Assembly (NCBI GenBank): GCA_039196715.1
Contig: JBCCUP010000019.1
Location: 1-64,000 of the forward strand
Origin: Pseudomonadota bacterium
Lineage (GTDB): Bacteria; Pseudomonadota; Gammaproteobacteria; CALCKW01
Length of the DNA: 64,000 bases
Reading direction: 5' to 3'
Positions 26,116 to 37,227 of this stretch are shown in pieces. Under the pieces are notes generated by a model that saw only the letters and a list, made by a program, of their open reading frames with translations, did not search any database and had not been told where the DNA came from. Numbering within the stretch: position 1 is the first letter of the stretch; every line of letters starts with the position of its first letter. Made by a program: the position numbers and the translations under genes.

Positions 26116-27315
26116 TCAGCCGCTTGCACCCCCCTGTGCATCCACCGCGCTGACAGCACCGTCGCGCACCTGCAGTAACACCGAACCCCTGAGCACCGCG
26201 CGCAGGGGGGCGTCGAGCAGCGCATCGCGCCACGCCGTGTCGAAACCGCCATCACCGTTCTCGAGCCAGCTTGCCAACTGCGCGCGTGAAGCCAGGGCGT
26301 CGGGGTGGATCTGGCGCGCGAGCGCAATCACGGACACGTGCGCGGCCAGCGCATCGAGCAGGCAGCGTTGGGCGAGCGAGTCGGCCGACTTCCGGCGGCG
26401 TTTGACCGGATACCGTGGCGCATCCGGTGCCTCGCGCAAGACCCGCAGCAGCGCGGTGCCGTGGCTGGACACGGTGGCCGGCTTGAGGTCGCGCAGGCGC
26501 GCCAGTGCGCGGGCGTCCGTCGGGTTCTTGCGCGCCAGGGCGTTCAAGGCCTGGTCGCTCAGCACCCAGCCGCGTGGCAGGTTGGCCGCCTGCGCCTCCG
26601 CCTCGCGCCAGATGGCGAGGGCCTGGGCGCGCGCCTGCTGTGGCGGGTTGAACCGGTCGATGCCCTTGAGCCGCTGCGCGACCGCGTCCGGCGGGCGTCG
26701 GTAGCGTTCGACGTCGCCGAGCGCGGCCCACTCGGGTGCCAGCCAGTCGAGCCTGCCGGCGCGCTCGAGCGCCGCCGACATCTCGGGGTAGATCTGCGCA
26801 AGATACACCACGTCGTTGGCTGCGTAGCGCAGCGCGCTGTCGGACAACGGGCGCGCGGACCAATCCGCGCGTGTCTGGTCCTTGGGCAGTGCCACGCCGG
26901 TCACTGCCTCGACCAGACGCGCGTAGCCAATGCCCTCCGCGTGGCCGAGCAACGGCGCAGCGACCTGCGTGTCGAACACCGCCGATGGCGGTGCGCCCCG
27001 GTGCAACGTAAACAGTTCGAGGTCCTGCGAGGCCGCGTGGAACACGGTGCGGAGCTCGGGTCGGTAGAGCGCTTCCCAGAGCGCAGTCAGGTCGACGTCG
27101 GCGAGCGGGTCGACCAACGCGCACCAGTCCGCGGTGGCCAACTGCAGCAGACAGAGCTCGGGGTAGTAGGTGCTCTCCCGCATGAACTCGGTGTCGACGG
27201 CGACCCAGGGCACGGTGGACAGGGTGGCGGCGAGCGTGTCGAGGTCGAGTTGCGTGTCGACAAGTTGGTAAGCTGGGGGCACGGGAAGCGGGGGGCGTGT
27301 GTCAGCATGAAGCAT
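26116..27315 (-). CDS. rnd: Ribonuclease D
   Basis: 399 residues. This 3'-5' exoribonuclease of the DEDDy group trims the 3' ends of tRNA precursors. The DEDDy residues begin with VAVDTEFMRE near residue 40, then HAASQDLELF, and Tyr/Asp in SALRYAANDVVYL. HRDC domains follow in the C-terminal half. Length is near the family norm (375). It diverges from clpS. Confidence 0.93.
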   Translation of the reverse strand: MLHADTRPPLPVPPAYQLVDTQLDLDTLAATLSTVPWVAVDTEFMRESTYYPELCLLQLATADWCALVDPLADVDLTALWEALYRPELRTVFHAASQDLELFTLHRGAPPSAVFDTQVAAPLLGHAEGIGYARLVEAVTGVALPKDQTRADWSARPLSDSALRYAANDVVYLAQIYPEMSAALERAGRLDWLAPEWAALGDVERYRRPPDAVAQRLKGIDRFNPPQQARAQALAIWREAEAQAANLPRGWVLSDQALNALARKNPTDARALARLRDLKPATVSSHGTALLRVLREAPDAPRYPVKRRRKSADSLAQRCLLDALAAHVSVIALARQIHPDALASRAQLASWLENGDGGFDTAWRDALLDAPLRAVLRGSVLLQVRDGAVSAVDAQGGASG

Positions 27316-27369
27316 ATCACCTCGACCGCCCGGGTCGGTTGCCGCCAGCGCGTCCGCAGCGGCATTGAT

Positions 27370-27397
27370 TTGCCGCGTCGGCGCCCCAACCTATACT
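27370..27397 (+). promoter_or_regulatory. Candidate sigma70 promoter of clpSA
   Basis: TTGCCG (27370-27375) and TATACT (27392-27397) are separated by 16 bp, about 95 bp upstream of the clpS start. It is the best promoter-like pair in the gap between rnd and clpS. Confidence 0.5.
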
Positions 27398-27496
27398 GTT
27401 CGTGGGGACATGTAGACACCCGAAAACCAGCCGAAATACGCTGGAAAGGCGCGGCATGTAACCTGCTATCTGGGCAGTCAGACACGGAATCCGAGT

Positions 27497-27817
27497 ATGG
27501 GCAGGCGCGAGGAACACGAAGACCAAGGTGGCCTCGCCACCGAGGAAGCCAAACCGGCATTGAAGCCGCCGCCGCTGTATCAGGTCGTGCTCGTCAACGA
27601 CGATTACACGCCGATGGAGTTTGTTGTTCTCGTGCTCGAAAAGTTCTTCGCAATGAACCGCGAAGCGGCCACGCAGGTCATGTTGCACGTGCACACGCGA
27701 GGGAAGGGCGTGTGTGGCGTGTACGCACGGGACGTCGCCGAGACCAAGGTGACGCTCGTCAATCAGTTTGCACGCGACAACCAACACCCGTTGTTGTGTC
27801 AGATGGAAGAAGCCTGA
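27497..27817 (+). CDS. clpS: ClpS, N-degron adaptor for ClpAP
   Basis: 106 residues. ClpS binds proteins with N-terminal Leu, Phe, Tyr or Trp and delivers them to ClpA. The recognition core [13 protein letters not shown] and the HVHTRGKG segment are conserved, after a disordered 25-residue N-terminal tail as needed for ClpA engagement. It is 42 bp upstream of clpA and clearly cotranscribed. Confidence 0.97.
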   Translation: MGRREEHEDQGGLATEEAKPALKPPPLYQVVLVNDDYTPMEFVVLVLEKFFAMNREAATQVMLHVHTRGKGVCGVYARDVAETKVTLVNQFARDNQHPLLCQMEEA

Positions 27818-27859
27818 GGCGGGTTGCAGGCGAAGACCACACCGAACTAGAGGTTAACG

Positions 27860-30121
27860 ATGCTGAGCAAAGAACTCGAGGAAACCCTGAACGGGGCCTT
27901 TCGTAAGGCGCGCGAGCAGCGCTATGAGTTCATGACCGTCGAGCACCTGATGCTGGCGTTGATTGATAACGCGCAGGCCGCCGAAGTGATTCGCGCATGC
28001 GGTGGCCACGTCGAGGAATTGCGCGAGGAGTTGCGCAGCTACATCGAGAAGAACACGCCGCTGCTGGACGACAGTGACACGCGCGACACCCAGCCGACGC
28101 TCGGTTTCCAGCGCGTGTTGCAACGTGCGGTGTTTCACGTGCAGTCGTCTGGCAAGAAGGAAGTCAGTGGCGAGAACGTGCTGGTCGCCGTGTTTGGCGA
28201 ACAGGACAGCCACAGCGTCTACCTGCTGGGCAAGCAGAACATCTCCCGCCTCGACGTGGTGAATTTCATCTCGCACGGCATTTCGAAGTCGCGCGACGAG
28301 GAGAGCGACGACGAGGACTCCACCGTCAACGACGGCGGCAGCGACGAGAACCAGGCGGAGAAGCCGCTGCAGAAGTTCGCCACCAACCTGAACCAGCGCG
28401 CGGCCGAGGGTGCGATCGATCCGCTGATCGGCCGCGACCACGAGATCGAGCGCGCCGTTCAGGTGCTGTGCCGCCGGCGCAAGAACAACCCGCTGCTGGT
28501 CGGTGAGGCCGGCGTCGGCAAGACCGCCATCGCCGAAGGTCTGGCGAAGAAGATCGTCGAGGAAGACGTGCCGGAAGTGCTCTCTGAGGCGGTGATCTAC
28601 TCACTCGATCTTGGTGCGCTGGTCGCCGGCACCAAGTACCGCGGCGACTTCGAGAAGCGCCTCAAGAGCATCCTCGCGCAGATCAAGCAGGAGCCCAATG
28701 CGGTGCTGTTCATCGACGAGATCCACACCATCATCGGCGCCGGTGCGGCCTCGGTTGGGGTGATGGATGCGTCAAACCTGATCAAGCCGATGCTCGCCAC
28801 CGGCGAGCTGAAATGCATGGGCTCGACCACCTACCAGGAATTCCGCGGCATCTTCGAAAAGGACAAGGCGCTCGCGCGCCGTTTCCAGAAGATCGACGTG
28901 CCGGAGCCGTCCGTCGAGGAGACGTTCAACATCCTCAAGGGGCTCAAGCCGAACTTCGAGACCTTCCACGACGTCACCTACACCGCGGACGCGTTGCGCG
29001 CGGCGGCGGAGTTGTCGGACCGCTACATCAACGACCGTTTCCTGCCTGACAAGGCGATCGACGTGATCGACGAAGCGGGTGCCAACCGGCGCCTGCAGCC
29101 GGCCTCGAAGCGCAAGAAGAAAATCAACCAGTCCGACGTCGAGGCGATCGTTGCGAAGATGGCGCGCATCCCCGAGAAGAACGTGTCCAGCACCGACCTC
29201 GACAAGCTGCGCACCCTCGAGCGCGACCTCAAGCTGCTGGTCTACGGGCAGGACAAGGCCATTGACACGCTGGCGACGTCCATCAAGATGGCGCGTTCCG
29301 GACTCGGTGTGGTCGACAAACCGATTGGCAGTTTCCTCTTCGCCGGCCCGACGGGCGTCGGCAAGACCGAAGTCACACGCCAGTTGGCGCAGGTCATGGG
29401 CATCGAGCTGGTGCGCTTCGACATGTCCGAGTACATGGAACGGCACACCGTGTCGCGCCTGATCGGTGCGCCGCCGGGCTACGTCGGTTTCGACCAGGGC
29501 GGTCTGCTGACCGACGCGGTGCTGAAGAACCCGCACGCCGTGGTGTTGCTTGACGAGATCGAAAAAGCGCACCCTGAGGTGTTCAACCTGCTGCTGCAGG
29601 TGATGGACCACGGTACGCTGACCGACAACAACGGCCGCAAAGCCGACTTCCGCAACGTCATTCTGGTGATGACCACCAACGCCGGTGCGGAGTCGATCAG
29701 TCGTCGCACGCTCGGCTTCGTGGAGCAGGACCACACGACCGACGGCATGGAGGCGATCAACCGGACGTTCACACCGGAGTTCCGCAACCGCCTCGACGCC
29801 ATCGTGCAGTTCGACGCGCTCGACGCGAAGGTGATCACCAGCGTGGTTGACAAGTTCGTGATCGAACTCGAGAGCCAACTGGCCGAGAAGCACATCCAGC
29901 TGATCGTGGACGAGTCGGCGCGGGCGTGGCTCGCGGAGCACGGATTCGATCCGAACATGGGGGCGCGGCCGATGCGCCGGGTCATCCAGGAGAAGATCAA
30001 GCGGCCGCTGGCGGACGAGATCCTGTTCGGCAAGCTCGCCAAGGGCGGGACGGTCACGGTGTCGGTGGGCAACGACAGCCAGTTGTCGTTCTCGTTCGAC
30101 GACGAGTCGCTGCCCGCCTGA
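27860..30121 (+). CDS. clpA: ClpA, AAA+ unfoldase of ClpAP protease
   Basis: 753 residues, the normal length. It unfolds substrates and threads them into ClpP. It has an N-terminal Clp_N repeat domain (about 1-145), then a first AAA+ module with Walker [10 protein letters not shown] near residue 215, and a second with GPTGVGKTE near residue 495. Each module has a Walker B (FIDEI, LLDEI). A short acidic linker (SDDEDS) separates the N domain. A GAGGT-type ribosome binding site precedes the ATG. clpP is not in the window. Confidence 0.98.
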   Translation: MLSKELEETLNGAFRKAREQRYEFMTVEHLMLALIDNAQAAEVIRACGGHVEELREELRSYIEKNTPLLDDSDTRDTQPTLGFQRVLQRAVFHVQSSGKKEVSGENVLVAVFGEQDSHSVYLLGKQNISRLDVVNFISHGISKSRDEESDDEDSTVNDGGSDENQAEKPLQKFATNLNQRAAEGAIDPLIGRDHEIERAVQVLCRRRKNNPLLVGEAGVGKTAIAEGLAKKIVEEDVPEVLSEAVIYSLDLGALVAGTKYRGDFEKRLKSILAQIKQEPNAVLFIDEIHTIIGAGAASVGVMDASNLIKPMLATGELKCMGSTTYQEFRGIFEKDKALARRFQKIDVPEPSVEETFNILKGLKPNFETFHDVTYTADALRAAAELSDRYINDRFLPDKAIDVIDEAGANRRLQPASKRKKKINQSDVEAIVAKMARIPEKNVSSTDLDKLRTLERDLKLLVYGQDKAIDTLATSIKMARSGLGVVDKPIGSFLFAGPTGVGKTEVTRQLAQVMGIELVRFDMSEYMERHTVSRLIGAPPGYVGFDQGGLLTDAVLKNPHAVVLLDEIEKAHPEVFNLLLQVMDHGTLTDNNGRKADFRNVILVMTTNAGAESISRRTLGFVEQDHTTDGMEAINRTFTPEFRNRLDAIVQFDALDAKVITSVVDKFVIELESQLAEKHIQLIVDESARAWLAEHGFDPNMGARPMRRVIQEKIKRPLADEILFGKLAKGGTVTVSVGNDSQLSFSFDDESLPA

Positions 30122-30156
30122 GTCGCGGGACGGGGCGGGCGATGTCCGTCACGCAG

Positions 30157-30183
30157 GTGCACACCGCCGCGCGCGGCGTGCAC
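30157..30183. terminator. GC hairpin between clpA and infA
   Basis: The perfect palindrome CGCCGCGCGCGGCG (30165-30178) is flanked by GTGCA and TGCAC, giving a long stem with a three-base bulge between the convergent clpA and infA genes. There is no T tract, so it is only a possible terminator. Confidence 0.35.
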
Positions 30184-30191
30184 GTGTGCTC

Positions 30192-30410
30192 TCAGCGGCT
30201 GCGGTAGACGATGCGCCCCTTGGAGAGATCGTAGGGCGTCAGCTCGACCGTGACCTTGTCGCCGGTGAGGATGCGGATGTAGTGCTTGCGCATTTTGCCG
30301 GAGATGTGCGCTGTCACCTGGTGGCCATTCTCCAACTCAACGCGAAACATGGTGTTGGGGAGGGTGTCGGCGACGACGCCTTCCATCTGGATGGGTTCTT
30401 CTTTTGCCAT
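30192..30410 (-). CDS. infA: Translation initiation factor IF-1
   Basis: 72 residues, exactly the usual length: a single OB-fold S1 domain that occupies the ribosomal A site during initiation. The [11 protein letters not shown] start, [16 protein letters not shown] core and [14 protein letters not shown] end are near invariant. The ATG is at 30410. It is convergent with clpA, as in E. coli. Confidence 0.98.
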   Translation of the reverse strand: MAKEEPIQMEGVVADTLPNTMFRVELENGHQVTAHISGKMRKHYIRILTGDKVTVELTPYDLSKGRIVYRSR

Positions 30411-30539
30411 ACTGTGGCAAGGGCCTCTTGGGAGTGATACGTATCCAACCAACCATGATACCACCAATCCTGGAACAGGGCAGTTTGGCGCGTTCCGCCC
30501 GTGTGCGGGCGACGGCGTTTGGCAACCGGCGAGGGGCGC

Positions 30540-31013
30540 ATGTATTTCAAGGCCGGTGAGCGACCGCTCGCGCACGCGCCGCTGACGCGCCTGATGGCGC
30601 TCTACGAGCAGAACTACCTGAACATGCGTCTGCTGGTGCCGGATCTGGCTCAGCTGGCCGCGGGGGAGTACTGGTCAGTGCTGCCCGATTGCCTTGACTT
30701 GCGTTTGCGTGTGCTCGAGCGCAGCCGCTACACCACCACGGTCAACCTCAGCTACGAGTTCGCGCCTGGGTCCGGGCGCGTCGATAAACCCGACCTCTGC
30801 GTGCGGGTGTACCACGACGCGCGCTCGGCCGAGGCGATGAGCGGTTTGATTCACGGCAATCGGCTCGAGCGCCGCGAGGTGCGCGACCTGCAGCGCAGCT
30901 GGACCCTCAACCGCTTTCTGTACAAGTGGCTGCGCTACAACCTGCACCGAGGCCACAAGTTCAACCGCACGGCAGACGACGACCTGTCGTCGCTCGACGC
31001 CGGGTCTGCGTGA
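30540..31013 (+). CDS. DUF1249 family protein
   Basis: 157 residues. The [15 protein letters not shown] opening and the [12 protein letters not shown] segment fit the DUF1249 family (E. coli YqiB), whose function is unknown; the C-terminal [11 protein letters not shown] end is also typical. The ATG at 30540 has GAGG five bases upstream and is preferred over one 13 codons earlier. It overlaps nothing and is one base before the DUF218 gene, so the two should be coupled. In E. coli the family member lies near parE; here parC is nearby. Confidence 0.85.
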   Translation: MYFKAGERPLAHAPLTRLMALYEQNYLNMRLLVPDLAQLAAGEYWSVLPDCLDLRLRVLERSRYTTTVNLSYEFAPGSGRVDKPDLCVRVYHDARSAEAMSGLIHGNRLERREVRDLQRSWTLNRFLYKWLRYNLHRGHKFNRTADDDLSSLDAGSA

Positions 31014-31014
31014 C

Positions 31015-31761
31015 GTGCACTACGTGCTCGATCCGGTGCTCTGGCCGTTTCTGCTTGCAGTGGTGCTGATGGCGCGCGCGTGGTTCGTGGGGCGTTCCGG
31101 GCTCGGCGAAGCGGCGCTGGCGCTCAGCCTGGTGGTGGTGGCGTCACCGGCGACCGGTAACCTCTGGTTGGTGACACTCGAACGTCAGCAGCCGTTGCGG
31201 GCCTGCCACGCGGCCAGCAGCAACACGGTGGTGGTGCTCGGTGCAGGCCTCGACACCCGTTACCCGGTCGACCTGCCGGCGGAGCAGCTCTCGCACCTGT
31301 CCTGGCGCCGAGCGTTTGCCGCGGTGCCGTTGCTGCGCGAGGGCGCCACGGTGGTGCTCGCAGGCGGTGGCCGTTTTCGGCACAGCGACCGTTTCACCGA
31401 GGCCGCGGCCATGGCGGCGTTCCTGCAACCCCACGCCGCGCGCTTCGACGGCGTGCGGTTGATCGAGGAATCGAGCTCGCGCAACACGCTCGAGAACGCA
31501 ACGTTTACGGCTGCGTTGCTGGCGCAGCACGAGACCGAGCTCGACATCGTGCTGGTTACCAGCGCGGCGCACATGGCGCGGGCGCGCGGCACCTTCGAGC
31601 AGGCGGGGTTCACGGTGTGCGCCCACGCCGTCGCACCCGAGGCGCAACCGGCCATCCCCTGGGGCGCTTGGTTGCCACAGATCAGCGGTCTGCAGAAAAC
31701 CGCCGTGGCGATGCGCGAGTGGGCGGCGGTCGTGCTCTACCGCCTTCAGGGCTGGATGTAG
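31015..31761 (+). CDS. YdcF/ElyC-like DUF218 membrane protein
   Basis: 248 residues with a GTG start one base after the upstream stop. Two N-terminal hydrophobic segments (about 5-20 and 33-55) lead to a DUF218 domain with TVVVLGAGLD, VVLAGGGRFR, ESSSRNTLENA and VTSAAHMARA, the usual conserved blocks. E. coli ElyC (YcbC) of this family affects lipid-carrier recycling and envelope integrity. The domain should face the periplasm. Confidence 0.88.
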   Translation: MHYVLDPVLWPFLLAVVLMARAWFVGRSGLGEAALALSLVVVASPATGNLWLVTLERQQPLRACHAASSNTVVVLGAGLDTRYPVDLPAEQLSHLSWRRAFAAVPLLREGATVVLAGGGRFRHSDRFTEAAAMAAFLQPHAARFDGVRLIEESSSRNTLENATFTAALLAQHETELDIVLVTSAAHMARARGTFEQAGFTVCAHAVAPEAQPAIPWGAWLPQISGLQKTAVAMREWAAVVLYRLQGWM

Positions 31762-31768
31762 CGCGAAC

Positions 31769-33100
31769 TCAGTCGGCCGCCGTGTCATTCAAGGCGGCCT
31801 CGAGCGTCCGTGCGCAGGCGATCAGGCGCTGATCGTCGTCGTCTCGGCCGATGATCTGCAGCCCCATTGGAATGCCGTGTGTGTCCCGCCCCATCGGCAG
31901 GCTGACGGCGCAACACCCGAACAGGCTCGGGAAAACCGTGTAGCGCAGCAACAGGTTGCTGTAGCGCTCGTAGTAGCTCTCGTTGTCGAGCATCGCCACC
32001 GCCGGTGCGCTCACCGGACAGGTCGGGCACAGCAGAAAGTCGGCGTCGCCGAACAGCGTTGCCTGCTCCGCCCGCAGTTCGCGCACCCGGGCGTGGCGCG
32101 AGGCGATGATGTCCTCCGGCACACCGGCGTGTTCGTTCAGCAAACGGCTCACGTGCGGCGTCAGCCGCTCGCGCCACCCCGGCAACTCCGCCTCGATCAG
32201 GCGTGCGCAGTTGCTCGCAGCGGTGTTCGGCCCGTTGTCGAGCATCTCGAAGGCGTCTTGCAGCAGCCGCTGCGCCGCGCCACCCATCGACGAGACACTG
32301 GGTCCCGCGCGCCGGCAGGCTCGCCGCCAGGCGGTCTGCACGTCGGCGTCGCAGGCACTCAGAAACTGGTCGGGGACGGTGGCGAAGCGCACGCCGGCGA
32401 GCGTGAGGGCGGCGCGCGGGTTGACGCGGTCGATTGCTGCGGCGACCAGGCTCAGGTCGGCGGCGTTCCGCGCGATGATGCCGGGGTCGTCGAACAGTGG
32501 GCTCAGCGGCAGGATGCCGTCGGTCGGCCAGCGACCGTGGGTGGGCCTGAAGCCCACGCAGCCGCAGAGACTCGCAGGCACCCGCACCGACCCGCCCGTG
32601 TCGGTTCCGACACCGATCCACGCCATGCCGCTCGCCACAGCGACGGCGGTGCCGCTGCTCGACCCGCCTGGAGCGCGGTGGATGTGGGGGTCGAAGGGGT
32701 TGCGCGGTGTGCCGTGGTGCGGGTTGAACCCGCTGCCGCCGAAGGCGAATTCCGCGCAGTGACTCTTGCTGGTCACGACTGCGCCCGCAACCTCGAGGCG
32801 CTCGATCAGTTCGCCGCTCTCGGCCCAGCGGGGCGGCAGGGCCGCCGCCGTACCCGCCCAGGTCTCGAAGCCCGTGACGCCGATGTTGTCCTTGACAGTG
32901 ATGGGTACGCCCCGCAGGGGGCCTTCATTGGCGCTGATCGGCGGGTGGTGCACCTCGCGCAGGGCATTCAGGTGTCCGTTGAGCGCGTCGATCCGCTTGG
33001 CGCACCACTCGAGCATGTCCTGGTGCGCCCGGGTGTGTGCACGAAAGGCGGCGATCGACTCGTAGGGTGGTGCGGTGGTGGGCGTAACCGGACTTGTCAT
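31769..33100 (-). CDS. Amidase-signature enzyme
   Basis: 443 residues from the ATG at 33100; the frame is open to 33241 but the extension is unconserved and would run into the parC promoter. The amidase-signature Ser-cisSer-Lys triad is visible: Lys in VTVKDNIG-like PITVKDNIGV (about residue 70), Ser in PGGSSSGTA, and Ser in DTGGSVRVPA. It hydrolyses an amide, but resemblance to GatA is only general and no gatB/gatC is near, so a stand-alone amidase is likely. Substrate unknown. It diverges from parC. Confidence 0.9.
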   Translation of the reverse strand: MTSPVTPTTAPPYESIAAFRAHTRAHQDMLEWCAKRIDALNGHLNALREVHHPPISANEGPLRGVPITVKDNIGVTGFETWAGTAAALPPRWAESGELIERLEVAGAVVTSKSHCAEFAFGGSGFNPHHGTPRNPFDPHIHRAPGGSSSGTAVAVASGMAWIGVGTDTGGSVRVPASLCGCVGFRPTHGRWPTDGILPLSPLFDDPGIIARNAADLSLVAAAIDRVNPRAALTLAGVRFATVPDQFLSACDADVQTAWRRACRRAGPSVSSMGGAAQRLLQDAFEMLDNGPNTAASNCARLIEAELPGWRERLTPHVSRLLNEHAGVPEDIIASRHARVRELRAEQATLFGDADFLLCPTCPVSAPAVAMLDNESYYERYSNLLLRYTVFPSLFGCCAVSLPMGRDTHGIPMGLQIIGRDDDDQRLIACARTLEAALNDTAAD

Positions 33101-33194
33101 GTGATGGGGTTGCTTGCGGGTGGTGGCGCCGTGAAAACTGAAGGCCATGGTATATGATGAACCGCATTGCACACAGTTCGCACACCGCCCACCC

Positions 33195-35435
33195 ATGACC
33201 GGATTCGACGAGACGGAGCAGCAACCGCTGCGGGAATTCACCGAGAAAGCCTACCTCGACTACTCGATGTACGTGATTCTCGATCGCGCCCTGCCGCACC
33301 TCGGTGACGGGCTGAAGCCGGTTCAGCGACGGCTGATCTACGCGATGAGCGAACTCGGGCTCTCGGCCGGACAGAAATACAAGAAATCGGCACGCACCGT
33401 CGGCGACGTGCTGGGCAAGTTTCACCCGCACGGCGACTCCGCCTGTTACGAAGCCATGGTCCTCATGGCCCAGCCGTTCTCTTTCCGTTACCCGCTGGTG
33501 GACGGTCAGGGCAACTGGGGTTCGCCGGACGACCCGAAGTCCTTTGCCGCAATGCGCTACACCGAGGCGCGTCTGACGCCCTTCGCCAAGACCCTGTTGC
33601 AGGAGCTCGGCCAGGGGACGGTGGATTGGGTGCCGAACTTCGATGGCACCTTGAGCGAACCCGCGGTCATGCCCTCGCGCCTGCCGCATGTGCTGCTGAA
33701 CGGCACCACGGGTATCGCGGTCGGCATGGCGACCGACATCCCGCCGCATAACCTGCGGGAGGTGGTTGCCGCCTGTGTGCACCTGCTCGAAAAGCCGCGC
33801 GCCACCGTCGCGGAGCTCCTGACCCACATCCAGGGGCCGGATTTCCCGACGCACGGCGAAATCATCAGTTCGCCGGAGGATATCGCCCGGCTGTACGAGA
33901 CCGGCAACGGCTCGGTGCGCCAGCGTGCGGTGTACGAACGCGAGGGCAACGACATCGTCGTCACCGCGCTGCCGCACCAGGCGTCACCAGCCAAGGTGCT
34001 CGAGCAGATCGCCGCGCAGATGCACGCGAAGAAGCTGCCCCTGGTGGAGGACCTGCGCGACGAGTCGGACCACGAGAACCCGACGCGGCTGGTGATCGTG
34101 CCGCGCACCAACCGGGTCGACGCCGATGCCTTGATGCGCCACCTGTTCGCCACCACCGACCTCGAGAAGCACTACCGCGTCAACATCAACGTGATCGGGC
34201 TCGACGGTCGGCCGGGTGTGCTCAACCTGCGCGAGCTGCTCAGCGCATGGCTGGTGTTTCGCACCGAGACCGTCCGGCGACGCCTGACGCACCGCCTCGA
34301 AGCCGTGATGGCGCGGCTGCACAAGTTGGACGGCCTGCTGATCGCCTTCCTGAACCTCGACGAGGTGATCCGGATCATCCGCACCGAGGACGAACCCAAA
34401 CCCGTGTTGATGGCCCGCTTCGATCTCAGTGAGATTCAGGCTGACTACATCCTCGACACCCGCCTGCGGCACCTGGCGCGGCTCGAGGAAATGAAGATCC
34501 GCGCGGAGCAGGAGGCGCTCGAGGCCGAGCGGCAGTCGCTCGAGAAAACGCTCGGGTCGGACCGTCGGCTCAAGACGCTGGTCAAGAAGGAGCTGCTCGC
34601 CGACGCCGAGACCTACGGTGACGCGCGTCGCTCGCCGATCGTCGTGCGTGAGGCCGCGGCCGCGATGTCCGACACCGACCTGGTGCCGGCCGAACCGATC
34701 ACGGTCGTGTTGTCCGAGCGCGGTTGGATACGATCGGGCAAGGGCCACGAGCTCGATCCGGTCACACTGAACTACAAGTCCGGAGATGGCTACCGGAGTC
34801 ACTCGCGCACACGCAGCAACCACCCGGCGGTGTTCCTCGACTCCACCGGGCGCAGCTACGCGATCTCTGCGCACAGTCTGCCGTCGGCGCGCAGCCTCGG
34901 AGAGCCCCTGTCGGGCCACGTGAAATCGCCCGACGGCGCGACCTTTGTTGCCGCCTTGCACGGTGCCCCCAACGCCCGCTACCTGCTCGCGAGCAGCGCG
35001 GGCTACGGGTTCCAGAGCACGATCCAAGTCTTCACGAGCCGCAACAAGACCGGCAAGGCCGTGCTCTCGCTACCGGCGGGTGCGACGGTGCTGCACCCCG
35101 CTCAGGTGGGCGATCCAGGGACCGACCGGGTGGCCTGCATCAGTTCGTCGGGCAACCTGCTGGTGTTCGACCTGGCCGAAGTCGGTGAGATGAGCAAGGG
35201 CAAGGGCATGCGGCTGATGAACATCCCGTCGGCGAAGGTCAAGTCCGGGACCGAGTCGATGTGTGCGGTTGCGGTCGTGCCGCAGCGCGGTGTGCTCAAG
35301 CTGTTTGCAGGCAAGCGACACACGGCCTTGTCGTTCCGCGACCTCGACGACTACCTGGGCGAGCCGGGCAAGCGTGGCCGCAAATTGCCGCGCGGGTTCC
35401 AGAAGGTGGCGCGGGTCACCGTCGAGCGCAAATGA
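33195..35435 (+). CDS. parC: DNA topoisomerase IV subunit A
   Basis: 746 residues. Together with ParE it decatenates replicated chromosomes. The catalytic Tyr122 lies in [10 protein letters not shown]. The quinolone-determining region reads [10 protein letters not shown], with Ser82 and Glu86 at the usual resistance positions, so wild-type at these sites. The C-terminal beta-propeller follows from about residue 490. The ATG at 33195 is preferred over one 16 codons upstream. parE is not in the window. Confidence 0.97.
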   Translation: MTGFDETEQQPLREFTEKAYLDYSMYVILDRALPHLGDGLKPVQRRLIYAMSELGLSAGQKYKKSARTVGDVLGKFHPHGDSACYEAMVLMAQPFSFRYPLVDGQGNWGSPDDPKSFAAMRYTEARLTPFAKTLLQELGQGTVDWVPNFDGTLSEPAVMPSRLPHVLLNGTTGIAVGMATDIPPHNLREVVAACVHLLEKPRATVAELLTHIQGPDFPTHGEIISSPEDIARLYETGNGSVRQRAVYEREGNDIVVTALPHQASPAKVLEQIAAQMHAKKLPLVEDLRDESDHENPTRLVIVPRTNRVDADALMRHLFATTDLEKHYRVNINVIGLDGRPGVLNLRELLSAWLVFRTETVRRRLTHRLEAVMARLHKLDGLLIAFLNLDEVIRIIRTEDEPKPVLMARFDLSEIQADYILDTRLRHLARLEEMKIRAEQEALEAERQSLEKTLGSDRRLKTLVKKELLADAETYGDARRSPIVVREAAAAMSDTDLVPAEPITVVLSERGWIRSGKGHELDPVTLNYKSGDGYRSHSRTRSNHPAVFLDSTGRSYAISAHSLPSARSLGEPLSGHVKSPDGATFVAALHGAPNARYLLASSAGYGFQSTIQVFTSRNKTGKAVLSLPAGATVLHPAQVGDPGTDRVACISSSGNLLVFDLAEVGEMSKGKGMRLMNIPSAKVKSGTESMCAVAVVPQRGVLKLFAGKRHTALSFRDLDDYLGEPGKRGRKLPRGFQKVARVTVERK

Positions 35436-35523
35436 GGGCGTGGCAAGGTCCCTTGCGTTTGCCGCAGTGAGGCCCCAACGTTAGGCTGATACCCGCACAA
35501 CCGGATACACCGAGGTTGACCTC

Positions 35524-36393
35524 ATGATGCGCATCGTGTTGTTTCTCGCCACCAATGCCGCGGTGATGCTGGTGTTCAGCATCACCTCGCGTTTGCTCGG
35601 CATCGATCGAATGCTCGGGCCCGGCAACTACGAGGGCCTGTTCCTCTTCGCACTGATCGCCGGCTTCGCAGGCTCGTTCATCTCGCTGGCCATGTCGAAG
35701 ACCCTGGCCAAGCGCGGTATGGGGGTGCACGTGATCGAGCAGCCGGCGAACGAGACCGAGCGCTGGCTGCGCGACACGGTCTACCGGCAGGCCGAGCAGG
35801 CCGGCATCGGCAAACCCGAAGTCGGTATCTTCGATTCGCCTCAGCCCAACGCCTTCGCCACGGGCATGAACCGCAACAATTCGCTGATCGCGGTCAGCAC
35901 CGGCTTGCTGCAGCACATGCAACGCGACGAAGTCGAGGCAGTGCTCGGCCACGAGGTCGGCCACGCGGCGAACGGTGACATGGTCACCATGGGCCTGATC
36001 CAGGGCGTGTTGAACACCTTTGTCATTTTTTTCGCGCGCATCATCGGCCAGATCGCCAGTGGCGGACGGGACGGCCAGCGCGGCAACTACATGGTGTACA
36101 TGCTCGTCAGTCTGGTCGCAGAGTTCGTGCTCGGCATCCTCGCGAGTTTCATTGCCGCGTGGTTCTCGCGCCGCCGGGAGTTTGTCGCCGACCGCGCCGG
36201 TGCCGAACTCGCGTCGCGTCAGGGCATGATCAACGCGCTCAAGGCGTTGCAACGGGTGCACGATCCCGAGGGCCTGCCGGACAGCATGGCCGCGTTCGGC
36301 ATTCTGGGTGGCCGTGGCAGCCTGATGCAGAAACTCGCCTCGACACACCCGCCGCTCGACCAGCGCATCGCTGCACTCGAAGCCGGTCGCTGA
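35524..36393 (+). CDS. htpX: HtpX membrane zinc protease
   Basis: 289 residues. It degrades misfolded membrane proteins, with FtsH. Zinc ligands are in HEVGHA (His143, Glu144, His147) and the third is in the EFVADRAGAEL block. Four hydrophobic helices are visible (about 3-20, 37-54, 155-175, 190-208). An initial MM pair leaves a one-codon ambiguity in the start; GAGG precedes it. It ends six bases before convergent ppsR. Confidence 0.95.
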   Translation: MMRIVLFLATNAAVMLVFSITSRLLGIDRMLGPGNYEGLFLFALIAGFAGSFISLAMSKTLAKRGMGVHVIEQPANETERWLRDTVYRQAEQAGIGKPEVGIFDSPQPNAFATGMNRNNSLIAVSTGLLQHMQRDEVEAVLGHEVGHAANGDMVTMGLIQGVLNTFVIFFARIIGQIASGGRDGQRGNYMVYMLVSLVAEFVLGILASFIAAWFSRRREFVADRAGAELASRQGMINALKALQRVHDPEGLPDSMAAFGILGGRGSLMQKLASTHPPLDQRIAALEAGR

Positions 36394-36399
36394 TGCGGC

Positions 36400-37227
36400 C
36401 TACAGCAGCGGCGCGTCCAACTCGCGCAGCTGCACGATCTCGGCAGAGAGTTCTTCGATCGACTTCGCGGTGGAGTCGAGCCACGGAATTGCGTGGCGGC
36501 TCATCAGGCGTTCGGCGGCCACCGTCTCGGCACGGCACGACGCCAGCGCGGCGTAACGTGAGTTCGGGCGCCGTTCGCTGCGGATGGACGACAGTCGCGC
36601 CGGGTCGATGGTCAGGCCGACCAGCAGGTTCGTGTGGGATTCGAGCACCCCGGGCAGGGCATCGCGCTCGAAATCCTCCGGGATCAGCGGGTAGTTCGCG
36701 GCGTAAATGCCGTAGTGCATGGCGAGGTAGAGGCTGGTCGGCGTCTTGCCGCTTCGGCTCACGCCGACCAGGATCACCTCTGCGTGGTCGAGGTGTTGGT
36801 GGCTCTGGCCGTCGTCGTGCTGCAGCGTGTAGTTCACCGCGTCCATGCGCCGAATGTACTGCGAAGTGTCGACGGTGGCGTGGGAACGGCCGACATAGTG
36901 CGTCGACTTCATGCCGAGCTCACGCTCGAGCGGTGTCAGGAAACTGCGGAACAGGTCCATGTGCAAGGCGTCGGCCTGATCGATGACCGCGGCGATGTCC
37001 TTGTCCACCAGCGTGGAAAACACCAGCGGGCGGTGAACGGAGGTCTCGGCCGCCGCCCGAATCCGGGCAACGCAGGCTTCAGCCTGTTCCCGTCCGGTCA
37101 CGAAGGACACCACCACCGCGTGGGTCTCGATCGCCTCGAACTGTGACATCAGGCTGTGACCGAGGGTCTGGGCGGTGATACCGGTGCTGTCCGAGACGTA
37201 GAACACGGTTCGCGTCGTCCAACCCAT
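36400..37227 (-). CDS. ppsR: PEP synthase regulatory protein (DUF299)
   Basis: 275 residues. PpsR both inactivates PEP synthase by ADP-dependent phosphorylation of a threonine and reactivates it by Pi-dependent dephosphorylation. The N-terminal FYVSDSTGITAQTLGHSLM start and the P-loop-like GVSRSGKTPTSLYLA motif near residue 155 are typical. It diverges from ppsA, its target, across 134 bp. Confidence 0.96.
   Translation of the reverse strand: MGWTTRTVFYVSDSTGITAQTLGHSLMSQFEAIETHAVVVSFVTGREQAEACVARIRAAAETSVHRPLVFSTLVDKDIAAVIDQADALHMDLFRSFLTPLERELGMKSTHYVGRSHATVDTSQYIRRMDAVNYTLQHDDGQSHQHLDHAEVILVGVSRSGKTPTSLYLAMHYGIYAANYPLIPEDFERDALPGVLESHTNLLVGLTIDPARLSSIRSERRPNSRYAALASCRAETVAAERLMSRHAIPWLDSTAKSIEELSAEIVQLRELDAPLL

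Noticed and set aside
28772-29941. 389-codon open frame opposite clpA
   Set aside because: Antisense shadow of a highly conserved gene.
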